From Carex sylvatica (lineage: Eukaryota; Streptophyta; Magnoliopsida; Poales; Cyperaceae): a stretch of 64,000 nt of DNA. How positions within the stretch are numbered: position 1 is the stretch's first letter; each line of letters begins with the position of its first letter. Positions 11,813-22,086 of this stretch are shown here, one piece after another. The position numbers were made by a program, and so were the translations under genes. The notes beneath the pieces are model-generated. The model ran no database searches and was not told where the DNA came from. It was given only the letters and a program-made list of their open reading frames with translations. Location of the stretch: assembly GCA_964058845.1 (NCBI GenBank), contig CAXKVR010000267.1, forward strand, positions 1 to 64,000. Direction: 5' to 3'.

Positions 11813-12087
11813 TGTTGGAAATTTCTGGAAGAGAAAACTGAGAAGAAGATTTGCAAGGAATAACTTCTACTTTTTCTGCTCAACACAAATTACAAAGTTC
11901 TACAGAATTTAAAGTACAACAATTATCTAAAATAACTACCCACTACATAACATGTACTAAAAATAATAACCATACTGAAAAATAACTTGCAACACTCATA
12001 GCAGTTTTACACATCACAAAAACTACTTTCTAACCAACTTAATTTCTGCAGATTTTCTAGAACCAATTTCTGAATTAATTCTCAACA
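11813..12087 (-). repeat. Copia 5' LTR
   Basis: 275 bp, near-identical to 8945-9236. It should carry the promoter of the element; no distinct TATA box was chosen. Confidence 0.95.
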
Positions 12088-12541
12088 GTTCTGCTATGAT
12101 TGCATGAGACCCATCATTAAACCAATGTCAATTTACTTACCTTATCTTAAAGTTTTACAGCTGAATCATGTAGAGCTCCTTTATGATTTTGCACAAATAC
12201 TTTTCATGGGCTGCCCCTCTCTTGAAAGGCTGTATCTATGTTTTTGTGCTTTGCATTTTTCTAGCATTTCATCTATGAAGTTGAAGAAGTTGCGTCTTTA
12301 TGCATGTGATCATCGGTATGAGGAAATACAAATCTCTTGTCCTAATCTTGTCTCTTTGTTCATCACTTGTGGTGAAAAAGATAATTTTTTGGGCATTTCA
12401 TTGAACGACATGACATCTCTAGTAAATGCCACTGTCAAATTACGTTATTATGATTATAGTGATGAAGTGCCAGTTCTAAACCTTTTTGGTCTTTCAAATG
12501 TTACAAATTTAAAGCTTCGTTTGGACTATCCTAAGTTGAAG

Positions 12542-14009
12542 GTACGTATACTATTTTGTCATCCCTATAAAATAGATATGACACATTTCTTTTTTCCTTA
12601 TTTGTAGTTATGAGGAACAAAAAAATGATCTGTAACAGAATTACATTTTCTTGCATAACATAGCACATGGCATATTGCCTTACTTTTCGGTAATTAATAA
12701 AAATGTCTGGACATGAATTTCCAAGTATGATACTGCTATGTATCTTGGTTATGGTTTCTAGAGAATCTTTTGTTGAAGTTTGTTAACAAATTAAGTTTTA
12801 CATTATCATTTGATTCTATACAATTTCTAGACAATTTATTTTACCCATCAGAACATGTTTAGGATTGTCCCAATTATTACGATTCAGTTAAATTTTATTT
12901 GATTACCAGTAATGCAATTTTTTTCGATTGGTATATCCATTGCGTGCTTCAAATACTGAATAAAGACTGGTACAGGAGTGTAGTGGTATTTTATTCTTTG
13001 TCCCAGTTTCTATTATTTTGCTATTGTGACATTGGAGGAAGTATTATTATTGAAGCAACAATTATGGGTGAAACCATACTGGTAACTAATTGACAGTAAA
13101 GTAAGAGCATCATCATGTGTTTGATTGCATATCCAAAAAAAAGTGGAACACAATTTTAAAGGACTTCTCTAGTTCAATTCATATAAATTTCTCAAAACAT
13201 TGAAGCTCATATCACATTGCGTGCCAGAATTAACCGAAGAAATATATATGAGAATCATCACAGAGAAAATTTTGAATTAAATCAATATTATATTAAGAGA
13301 AATATAACTGATGCTTTTGTATATTATTTTTTTTAGAAAGGAATAGCTTTCATGCCCCTATTCATGTATTAATTCACAGCTGCTATTCAAAATGAGAGAG
13401 AGAGATAGAAAGTCATTTGGCAGTCTCTACTCTATACCATATAAGTTTTGAGGAGAGAGGGCGCTCTTGTTTTTCCTCTCCTAAGTGTAAACAGTAATTA
13501 AACTATGGGTCTTAATTTTTTTTTTTCTTTTGTAAGTATTCGCAGTTGAACGAATTCTATGTCGTGCTACATGTGAATGGGAAGAAAAATGAGGTACAGA
13601 TGGCGTTGTTAAACTTGTCCATTGATGCAGCGTTAACGGTTCGAACTCGTCGATAGACTTCTATAGACCGTAAAACATAAAAATATCTTATTGTTAGTCA
13701 AAGAATGAAAGGATGTCATGGATCGAGAGTATTTGACCCGACAAAAATTCATGGCAGTCGTTTAATCAAAGTCTGTGTGAAGTGGGACCCAACAATCACT
13801 TGTTTTCTTTTTGAAAGCTTTGCCGTAATTGTGGGGTGCAGATTTTAACAGGTTATGGGAATGGGAACGGGAATATAAATTTTGGACTGTCCGAAATATT
13901 ATACGTGTGTGCTAATTTTTGCAAAGTCTAAATGATTTTTTTTTTTCTCATGCGCACAATAAACGGCCGAATAGATCCTAAATTTTAATTGGTGCAGCTC
14001 GGCAACGGT
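12542..14009. other. Intron remnant and gene-less stretch
   Basis: 12542 to about 12800 matches the first coding intron of the paralogue at 60255-62589. Beyond that no exon of the family could be recognised. 13664-13810 is homologous to sequence flanking the hAT composite (18083-18135 and 31312-31410), pointing to an older segmental duplication. Confidence 0.6.
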
Positions 14010-15200
14010 GAGAGAAAAAAAAATTGGACCATACCGTCCTCTTTCAGATGTGGAAATTAATAAGGTTGAAAACCAGTGATTAAAGGTGAAAATATAGGAA
14101 ATAAATCATGAAACTAAAAAATCAGTAGATTGTCATTTATTGTCGTTGATATTCAAAAAGCTTTTCAACATTCTTCCATATTTATTTTAAATTCTCAGTT
14201 TCAACTTTATTATAATTCAAAATATTGTATCTTTTATTTTTAAATCAGTTTTTTTTTTAAAAACTCTTTTTATTTTTTGTGTACGGAAGTTTTACTTTTA
14301 TTATATTTTTATAGACAAATTTAATTAAATATGTTGAGTGTAGTTTTGCAAATACAAAATTACATTGATAAAAGTATAATTGCAATAATAAATTTACAGT
14401 ATTAGTTTTCTATTCAAACAAAATAATTTAATTATTTTATGTATTCTTTTGTTTACTAGATGGATAGATATCAATTAGTCGGCAATTCTATATTAACATG
14501 AGGTTGAAAAAACTTGAATTACCCGATTTCAAATACAAAATTCGTGAAGATCTAGTTAATAGTGTTAGACTATTTTACTCAGCTATTATTGTCGTATAAA
14601 ATACTACTTCTTGATATTATTGAAGTCTCATGCTTTAACACTTTTTATGTTGATATTTAAATGATTTCTAGTTTTTTTTTTCTAGTATTTGTATTTATTT
14701 TAGAAAAATAAGGATCAAAATTCTTATTTACTTTATTAATGCAAGATAAGAAAAAGTAAACATATTCAAATTACGTTTACTCTTAGCAACAACAAAAAAG
14801 GAAAATATTGTCATAAAGATCGAATGATAAATAAAACTCTTCCACACTGACAATCTACAAGTCAGTTTAGAAACTTCCGTACACAATTATTAAAAAGAAA
14901 ACAATCTAAAACTGTTTTAGATAAAAAAAAAAAGATAAAATATTTTGAATTACCTTTGTTAATTTTAGAATTTAAGAATTTGAAATAAATCTGGGAGAAT
15001 GTTAGAAAGCTTTTTGAATGCCAACGAAAATCTCCTTTTAATGAAAATTAATTTATTTGAAATAAATTAATGTTCATTATTTATTTCTTCTATTTTCACT
15101 GATTAGTATCTCCTTTTAATCATCATTTTTCACCTTTATAATTTTCTTTTTTGAAAGAGGGCAGTATGGTCCTAAAAAATATTTCTCTCACTGCTGCTCT
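14010..15200. mobile_element. Mutator-like element with long inverted repeats, no ORF
   Basis: About 300 bp on each side are inverted copies of each other. Left landmarks are GTGAGAGAAA near 14010, TTGGACCATACCGTCCTC, TATTCAAAAAGCTTT near 14150 and TGTGTACGGAAGTTT near 14278. The right side has the same landmarks in reverse order: TTCCGTACACA near 14876, AAAGCTTTTTGAAT near 15007, and TTTCTCTCAC ending near 15190. Long terminal repeats suit Mutator superfamily elements, but I could not establish a 9-bp target duplication. The middle (14300-14870) is AT-rich without coding sequence. Confidence 0.65.
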
Positions 15201-15414
15201 GTTTGAATTAAAAATTTGATCTGTTAAAATCTGACCTGACCGAGCGATGCATATATCGTCTCTCTAATATTATATGAAATAGCTAGCGCACCACACCATT
15301 TTCCTATTAAAAAAAATGTAATTTCAGGTAGAGAGAGATCGCGTAGAGAGAGCTCAGCCGTCAAAAAAACTAGAACCGGATATAAACTAAAAATTTGCGT
15401 AGCACTGGAAGGGG

Positions 15415-15739
15415 AAGGAAATTCAATTATTTGGATCGAATATAAAATAACCGTTGCTAATATATCACTATTAGGATCGGTTAAATACAAATAGCCATTA
15501 CTAAACTATTAGCATCGGCTCTAACTTGTTAACCGATACCAATAACTAACAATTAGTATCGGCTGTTTATTGAAAGCAGATACTAAAGTGTTTAGAACGG
15601 CTATTTATGGAAAGTCGATCTTAACACTTACTATTAAGGTCGGCTATTTAATTTGACCGACACTAATAATATTAGTATCGCATTTTTAAAACGTCCGATA
15701 CTAATGAGGTAATACTAATTGTACATTTTTTTACTAGTG
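15415..15739. mobile_element. CACTA-type transposon end fragment
   Basis: The minus strand from 15739 begins CACTAGTAAAAAAATG, as expected for a CACTA terminus. Behind it are many short copies of TTAGTATCGG/CCGATACTAA in both orientations (15490-15710), typical of CACTA subterminal regions. A possible opposite end, CACTATTAGG at 15466, would make a 274-bp element, but similar repeats extend left of it. No transposase seen. Confidence 0.5.
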
Positions 15740-15880
15740 ACGTAACTGTGAGAGGAGCTTGAATTTTGAATAAACACAATTTAAAAAAAAAATCATCTAG
15801 CCTACTATGCTACGGCTCTATCTCCAACCACTACGTCTTGTTAATAATTATTATAGATACAAAATAAATGAAAGCGAGAG

Positions 15881-16103
15881 TCAAATTAAGTTTGTAATAA
15901 TTTTTTGGCGTGTGTGAATTACATATATATAAAGTCTTATTATATATACAGGTCAAATTAATTTTGTTATAATTTTTTGGTGTTTGTCAATTAGATATAT
16001 ATAAAGTCTTATTATATATATATATATAAATCAAATTAATTTTGTAATAATTTTTTGGTGTGTGTGAACTACGTATATATAAACTCTTATTATATATACA
16101 CAC
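15881..16103. repeat. Tandem repeat of about 73-78 bp, three copies
   Basis: Units start TCAAATTAA at 15881, 15953 and 16031, each containing ATTTTTTGGYGT and TATATATAAA. A related single copy occurs near 31428-31485. Confidence 0.75.
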
Positions 16104-16165
16104 ATCAAAATTTGCTAATAATTTTAAAAAAATTATCACCTATAATTCAAGTTACTATACAATTA

Positions 16166-16393
16166 TATGTTTGATTGCAAAACAATAATAGCTAGAATAG
16201 GCGAATCAATAGTAGCTATTGTTTATCTTATTAGAATAGCCAAATCTCAATATCCTTAGGAATAGCCTATTCTAATATAACAAAAAGTTTGAATTCACTA
16301 TATATTTTAGCTATTATAACTCATAAAAACACCGAATAGGCTATTCTGAATAGTTCCAAAAATAACATATTCTCAATCTAACCAAACATACCC
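16166..16393. mobile_element. Tourist/Harbinger-like MITE
   Basis: The right end read inverted is GGGTATGTTTGGTTAGATTG; the left end TATGTTTGATTGCAAAAC is similar but lacks the leading GGG. TTA flanks both sides (16163-16165, 16394-16396), the target expected for Harbinger-type MITEs. Internal CTATTCTAAT/ATTAGAATAG pairs support a foldback. Confidence 0.6.
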
Positions 16394-16396
16394 TTA

Positions 16397-18121
16397 CAGT
16401 CAGAATGGAAAGAGGCAGAGAGAAAGTGCGCTAAGCTATTCCTATAATTTTTTTTTCAAGTTTTCAATTTTTGCAAAAATTGTTATTATTCTTTCCACCT
16501 CATAATTTTTTTTTTTTAGGAAAGAACAATAACCTAATCTCCTCTTTGTCATAAAATTAAATTACATGCCACTTATTCATTCCGTCATTAGTTCCAATTT
16601 TATTTTCTGATCGATTTTAGTGCAACTTTTATTTTGCAGGACCAATTGGTACTGAATCAAACTAATTACTCGATGTGAAAAGAATGAGGGACGAACGAAG
16701 CTGTAGAAGTCCGGGAAGTCACTAACTTTGTGTTTGTAAGACTAATTTATTTGTTACTATCAAATCATTTTGTTACTCATTTGATTGAACATATATCAAA
16801 TAATCAGAGTGTCACTGGCATATTTTGAAGTTTCGATCTTTCACATAAAACGTGATTAATATTGCATTAATTAATTATTTTAACCTTAATTGACATTAAC
16901 ATCATGATCAGAGGCGAAGTTACAGTCATGCAAGGGTAGGCAGTTACCTACTCCTAATTTTTTTTTTTTTTTTTTAAACTAGGTTCTTCAATGGGTCTTA
17001 TCTAGCTCTGAATTTCATTCTGCCTACTTTTGGATTCAATTCGGAGTAGCGATTGTCAGTTTAGACTTCAGCGATGGATATGTGACTCGTTTAATCTAAT
17101 TAGAGAATAAATGTGTTTTTAAATTTTTGTTCAATTTAGAGTAGCAGATTCTCGCCCCAATTGATACCAACTATTTTGAGAAATTACAAGTAATTATTTT
17201 AGTAATTTTAGTACTAATTAGTAATTTAGAAATTAGAATTGATTTGATAGATAGAAATGCAATTTGGTAGGCCGGCAGAGGCAGAAGAGAATTATGGAGA
17301 ATTCGAATCCAAACTCATTTAGAAAAAAAACTCAAACCTAATTTCTATCTACTTCTGATCCAAATACTGACTACGCCGCGCGCTCATCATGATATGATAT
17401 AAATTGACGTCATGAGTTATTTACACGGAGCTAATCACCAATTACTTGTACCTGTGCTGCTGACGTCATCTGAGGTTAACATATTCAATTAATTCTCTTC
17501 TCAATCTGCTTGTAGAGCTCGATTCATTGGAATACTTGAATTTGTATTCTCAGGTAAGGTACCCCAAAATACATAAACATCAATATGTGATCTGTCCGGT
17601 GAGAATGTGATCACATATATATATATGAAAATAAATCATTTGTCTTCACAAATACTGAACCTGTCTCTTACAATTGCTACATATCTTTTTTTTTTATATT
17701 TTAATGGAGGATTAAATAAAAACTTTATAACTGTTAAGTTGGTCTTAATAGGAAAGATACTAAATTGGATGAATGTTAGTCTTTAAAATTTATAAGGATA
17801 CATGTGATATTATAAATTTTGACCGGAGAAATATGTAATTTTGACATTTCTTTAATTTATAATTCTGCCTGTTTTAATCAAATAGCTCATGAATCTCTTT
17901 TAGTTTAAAAAAAAAAGTGTTTTCTTTTTTTTATTGTGACTAAGAGGTATGTAATTTTAAAAGTAATTAATACAATTATTTCGTGTTTAACAAATTGAAT
18001 AAATGCATGACAAATTGTGGTGTTGATAATTATCAGATCGAACTAGTCAAAAGATTCCTATATATATATACACCGTACAACATAAAAATATCTGATTGTT
18101 AGTCAAATAATGAAAGAAAGA
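16397..18121. other. Gene-less AT-rich stretch
   Basis: No coding sequence or RNA gene recognised. Features of possible note: two TGACGTCA palindromes (17405, 17461) and a splice-donor-like CAGGTAAG near 17551 without an identifiable exon. Confidence 0.5.
17405..17468. promoter_or_regulatory. Pair of TGACGTCA palindromes
   Basis: Perfect 8-bp TGACGTCA at 17405-17412 and 17461-17468, 56 bp apart. In plants this is a bZIP (TGA/CREB-type) binding core. There is no adjacent gene model, so a regulatory role is only a possibility. Confidence 0.25.
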
Positions 18122-18311
18122 TTGCGGTCATATATAATACTAGGCATTTGACAATACTCCAGCCGGGCAGCCCGTGTCCGGTTCGTCCGTGCCTGCTGTC
18201 CGGGGTATCCGTGTCCTAGCTCGGATATAGGTGGGGTAAACGGGTACACGGGTACGGACATAAAACGGGCAGGGTACGCCCTTTCGGGAAAAAACCCGAC
18301 CGTACTCGGAC

Positions 18312-19718
18312 AGCAGGATCGAATTAAGCCAAGTATATATGTAACATAGGTGTAGGCTCGACCGAGCAAGAATTTGCGGGACATTTCGAGATGTCTGGTC
18401 CGTAATTACGCAATACACTCGTCATACACAGGTGCGGAATTCTTGAACTTGTTTGATATTTTATTTTCAGAAATTTAACTGTTTATTCATTTGTCATGTT
18501 GAATATCTGATTGATTGCATCAGTAAATCATGTAAATCATATGCATAGCCCAAACAAATTAAACTTGAATTATCGTGAATTGAATGATTTGCATGCTGGT
18601 ATGGTTGTCAGTTGTGTCGATTTATTATGATCTAATTTTGGTTGAGAGTCACCATGAATTGATGATTGAGAATGTGCATGTGTGCGAATTTACAAAGTTG
18701 AGCCGTATAGCTGACTTGGATCCGACGAATTTGTAAAGTTGAGCTGTGATAGCTGACTTTGATCCCAGGATCCTTCTAGAGCTTTAGATGAACGGCCCTC
18801 ATGGTTTTCCAGTACCGGTTGGGACGAGGGGTGGGTGATTGTATTGATTGTGATTGTGATCGTGGGTGACATGTGTAACGTCTGTGGCTCGGTTGCATTC
18901 TCCTACATGTTAATGTGTTTGGACAGTCAATTAACTATTACGACAATTAGAATGATTTCAAAGTGAATTTTATTTATATGATTTGAACCAGACCTTAGAA
19001 AACGGTTAAGCCAAGCGATTACAGATGAGTGTCAGATAAAGGGTCCAGCTCGGTGGAACGTCTGTAGGTGTCAGTAACCCTACAGATGAGTGTCAGATAA
19101 AGGGTCCAGCTCGAAAGAACATCTGTAGTTGCTACAAACCCTAATAAATGAGTTAAGCCAAACATGTGTGTTTGTTTGTTTGGACTTCATTTTGAAAAAT
19201 ACGTTAACTATGATTCATTTGATTTGATTGTTGTCAAGCATTTGTATTCTTTTATTTATGAATATGTATCTGTTTGAATTGCTATTGTATGAATTTTATT
19301 TTTGAATATAGAGTTTGATTGCAAGTCAGATAATCTAAACTATGGCAAATTTCGCACTGAGAATTTATTCTCACCCCCACTCTTCGGGATATTTTACAGG
19401 TTCTGATGCGACTGATCTCGGGGAGGCACGCGAGTAGTAGGCCCTTGGTAGTACACCCTTACATGACCTTAGATATTTATATATATATTTTGTCGTATAG
19501 CTTTAGGGTAGGCCTTATGGTTAGTATCCGGATGAGATACTTTGATGTATTAAACTCTGACTAGACATTGTACTATGATATTTATAGTTAGAAACTCAAT
19601 TTTATTATTATTGTATTGTGATTGTATGTGATTGTAAACTGAACCGCCTTATAAGCGTACTCGGAGTAGTATGCTTGCGGTGGGGGACTGTCGCGACCCG
19701 TGGTCGCGGGGTGTGACA
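18312..19718 (+). repeat. 5'-truncated Tekay-type LTR
   Basis: Ends GGGGTGTGACA at 19718, the 3' end type of the Tekay LTRs at 22087 and 28639. Read inverted, it shares their landmarks in order: GGTGAGAAT...TCTCAGTGCG near 19360, CTACAGATGAGTG blocks near 19022 and 19080, and CCGGTTGGGACGAGGGGT near 18814. It is diverged from them. The 5' end is missing: at about 18311 it joins hAT subterminal sequence. No primer site follows 19718, so it is not part of a complete element. Confidence 0.75.
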
Positions 19719-19727
19719 AATTGTTAC

Positions 19728-21125
19728 ATTTATTTTTTTGAATATGTGAGGTAATTAGATTTGTTTTGAATATGTTAGATTTTATTTTTAAAATTAGAAT
19801 TTATTTTTAATAGGTTAAAAAAATGTGTTAGAATTATTTTTGTGAATATGTGAAGTAATTATATTTGTGTTGAATAGGTTAGATTTATTTTTCAAAATGT
19901 TAGATTTATTTTTAATAGGTTAAAAAAATGTATTAGAATTATTTTTGTGAATATGTGAAGTAATTATATTTATTTTGAATAGGTTATATTTTATTTTTGA
20001 AATGTTGAATTTATTTTTAATAGGTTAAAAAAATTTGTTAGATTTTTTTTTTAATATGTGAAGTAATTAGATTTGTTTTGAATAGGTTAGATTTTATTTT
20101 AGAAATTTGGATTTATTTTTAATAGGTTAAAAAAATGTGTTATAATTATTTTTGTGAATATGTGAAGTAGTTATATTTGTGTTGAATAGGTTAGATTTAT
20201 TTTTCAAAATGTTGGATTTATTTTTAATAGGTTAAAAAAATGTATTAGAATTATTTTTGTGAATATGTGAAGTAATTATATTTATTTTGAATAGGTTAGA
20301 TTTTATTTTTGAAATGTTGAATTTATTTTTAATAGGTTAAAAAAATCTAACTTTTTTTAATATGTGAAGTAATTAGATTTGTTTTGAATAGGTTAGATTT
20401 TATTTTTGAAATCCGGATTTATTTTTAATAGGTTAAAAAAATGTGTTAGAATTATTTTTGTGAATATGTGAAGTAATTATATTTGTTTTAAATAGGTTAG
20501 ATTTTATTTTGAAATGTTGGATTTATTTTTAATAGGTTAAAAAATTTTGTTTGATTTATTTTTTTGAATATGTGAGGTAATTAGATTTATTTTGATTAGG
20601 TTCGATTTTATTTTTGAAATTCGAATTTATTTTTAATAGGTTAAAAAAATGTGTTAGAATTATTTTTGTGAATATGTGAAGTAATTATATTTGTTTTGAA
20701 TAGGTTAGATTTATTTTTCAAAATGTTGGATTTATTTTTAGTAGTTCAAACTAATTTGTTAGATTTATTTTTTTGAATATGTGAAGTAATTATATTTGTT
20801 TTGAATATGTTAGATTTTTTTTAATTCACATTTATTTTTAATAGGTTAAAAAAATGTGTTAGAATTATTTTTGTGAATATGTGAAGTAATTAGATTTGTT
20901 TTGAATTTGTTAGATTTTATTTTTGAAATGTTGGATTTATTTTTAATAGTTTGAAAAAAAATTGTTAGATTTATTTTTGTAAATATGTGAAGTAATTAGA
21001 TTTGTTTTGAATAGGTTAGATTTTATTTTTGAAATTCGGATTTATTTTTAATTGGGTAAAAAAATGTGTTAGAATTATTTTTGTGAATATGTGAAGTAAT
21101 TATATTTGTTTTGAATAGGTTAGAT
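19728..21125. repeat. Minisatellite, about 104-bp unit, 13-14 copies
   Basis: AATATGTGA recurs at about 19741, 19845, 19950, 20053, 20157, 20261, 20359, 20463, 20566, 20671, 20778, 20877, 20982 and 21084. Each unit contains GTAATTAGATTTGTTTTGAA, TAGGTTAGATTTTATTTTT and TTTATTTTTAATAGGTTAAA. The array is AT-rich and noncoding. The phrase TTTATTTTTAATAGGTTAAA also occurs inverted in the unique part of the same hAT element (near 21655-21680), so the unit was probably seeded from the element. Confidence 0.9.
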
Positions 21126-21132
21126 TTATTTT

Positions 21133-21333
21133 TGTGCACATGTTTTTGAGAGACTTGTGTGCTTGAAAGATTGGATTGATGCTGAAGAGCGCATGCAACA
21201 TGTGCCTCAACATCCATCATCATCTGAAGCCGACACTGAAGAAAGCGGTACCGAGGCACGGCACGAGGCTAATTCGGATTCAGACGGTGCCGAAGAGAGT
21301 GAACAATGGTATATGAATCCAATTACTAGATAG
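21133..21333 (+). pseudogene. hAT transposase C-terminal remnant
   Basis: An open segment directly after the tandem array reads ERLVCLKDWIDAEERMQHVP, then an acidic serine-rich tail (EADTEESGTEARHE), and ends WYMNPITR with TAG at 21331-21333. The pattern 'E-x-L-hydrophobic-C-x-x-D-W' resembles the conserved tail of plant hAT-family transposases after the dimerisation domain (established family knowledge; no search was run). Everything upstream is missing, the space being taken by the array and LTR fragment. It is not functional, but it supports assigning the host element to hAT. Confidence 0.55.
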
Positions 21334-22086
21334 GTAGTGTCGGTATAAATTTCTAATCTCTTTTAATATTTTTGGTTATTTTTAAAATTATAAATTTCTA
21401 AACAATTCAATTAGTTTTTAAATTATTCATTTTAAAGAAGAATTACTAACAAAAAAAAATTTAGAACTCCGCCTATGTTATTTTACATAGCCGGTCCCAA
21501 GTCCGGAATAAAGGAGGATGATAACTTTTATTTTTTAATCTATTGTTTTAAAATAATTCATAATTATTTTTAAAGTAATTGATTTTAACAAAATTTTATT
21601 TTTATTTTATTGTTTTAAAGTTTCTGATTTAATTATATTTTTTATTTATATTTAATTTAACCTATTAAAAATAAATGAACGTTTAGAAACTATATTATCA
21701 ATTTAAAATGAACGTTTAGAAAATATATTATTAATTTAAAATGTAAACTAAAAATTTCTAGATATAAATAAATTATGAAACTATATAATTAGAATGAGAA
21801 TTTGAAAATAAAATAAAATAATTCGTGTAAAGAAATAAATAAATACATTTCTACTTAGCCGAATAAATATACAAATTTTCGCATGAATAATTTTTATATA
21901 TAAGTTACAAATTTTATTTATTTATATACACTATTTAATTTTGAACTATTCTGATTTTAAAAGTCGAATTATAAACACGTAATAATATTCGTACAACACC
22001 ATAAAAAAAACAGAAAAAAAAAAAAACGGACCTGTCCGGACTGCACCTACCCGGACCGCCCTGCCCCTTAAGGGTACGACGGGCAG
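21334..22086. other. hAT internal noncoding region
   Basis: AT-rich sequence matching the internal parts of the hAT elements at 41577-43108 and 53405-54326. Landmarks are CCTATTAAAAATAAATGAACG (less one base) and TCGAATTATAAACACGTAAT. The last 60 bp are the GC-rich subterminal block, cut by the Tekay insertion at 22086. Confidence 0.75.

Larger units (their letters stand above)
8945..12087 (-). mobile_element. Ty1/copia LTR retrotransposon, internally deleted
   Basis: TG...CA LTRs at 8945-9236 and 11813-12087 are flanked by a perfect 5-bp duplication GTTCT (8940-8944, 12088-12092). A primer binding site and a polypurine tract fix the orientation as minus. LTRs differ by only one substitution and two indels (3 and 14 bp), counted by eye, so the insertion is young. 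The 3.1-kb element carries gag, protease and integrase, but reverse transcriptase and nearly all of RNase H are missing. It is non-autonomous and would need enzymes from a relative. Confidence 0.95.
8041..12541 (+). pseudogene. F-box/LRR gene split by a copia retrotransposon
   Basis: A leader exon ends at 8148 (GT at 8149) and the leader intron ends with GCAG at 8466. The first ATG after that splice is 8476 (MPDVCMEIVEHDRI). The F-box follows at residues about 15-55 ([32 protein letters not shown]). The exon is broken after VMKF at 8944 by the element at 8945-12087. It resumes at 12093 and runs through LRR-like segments ([40 protein letters not shown]) to a GT donor at 12542. Joining 8944 to 12093 keeps one open frame with no stop, so this exon was probably intact before insertion. 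The following intron matches paralogues to about 12800. I could not find exons 2 and 3 downstream, so the FBD tail seems lost or too diverged. Confidence 0.85.

Noticed and set aside
13625..13660. GGTTCGAACTC resembling a tRNA T-loop
   Set aside because: No acceptor stem, D-arm or anticodon arm can be drawn upstream.
18103..18418. Overlapping frames of about 92 codons in GC-rich hAT subterminal sequence
   Set aside because: The GGGTACCCG-type repeats lack stops in several frames by composition; similar false frames occur at 53354-53688 and 41451-41835.
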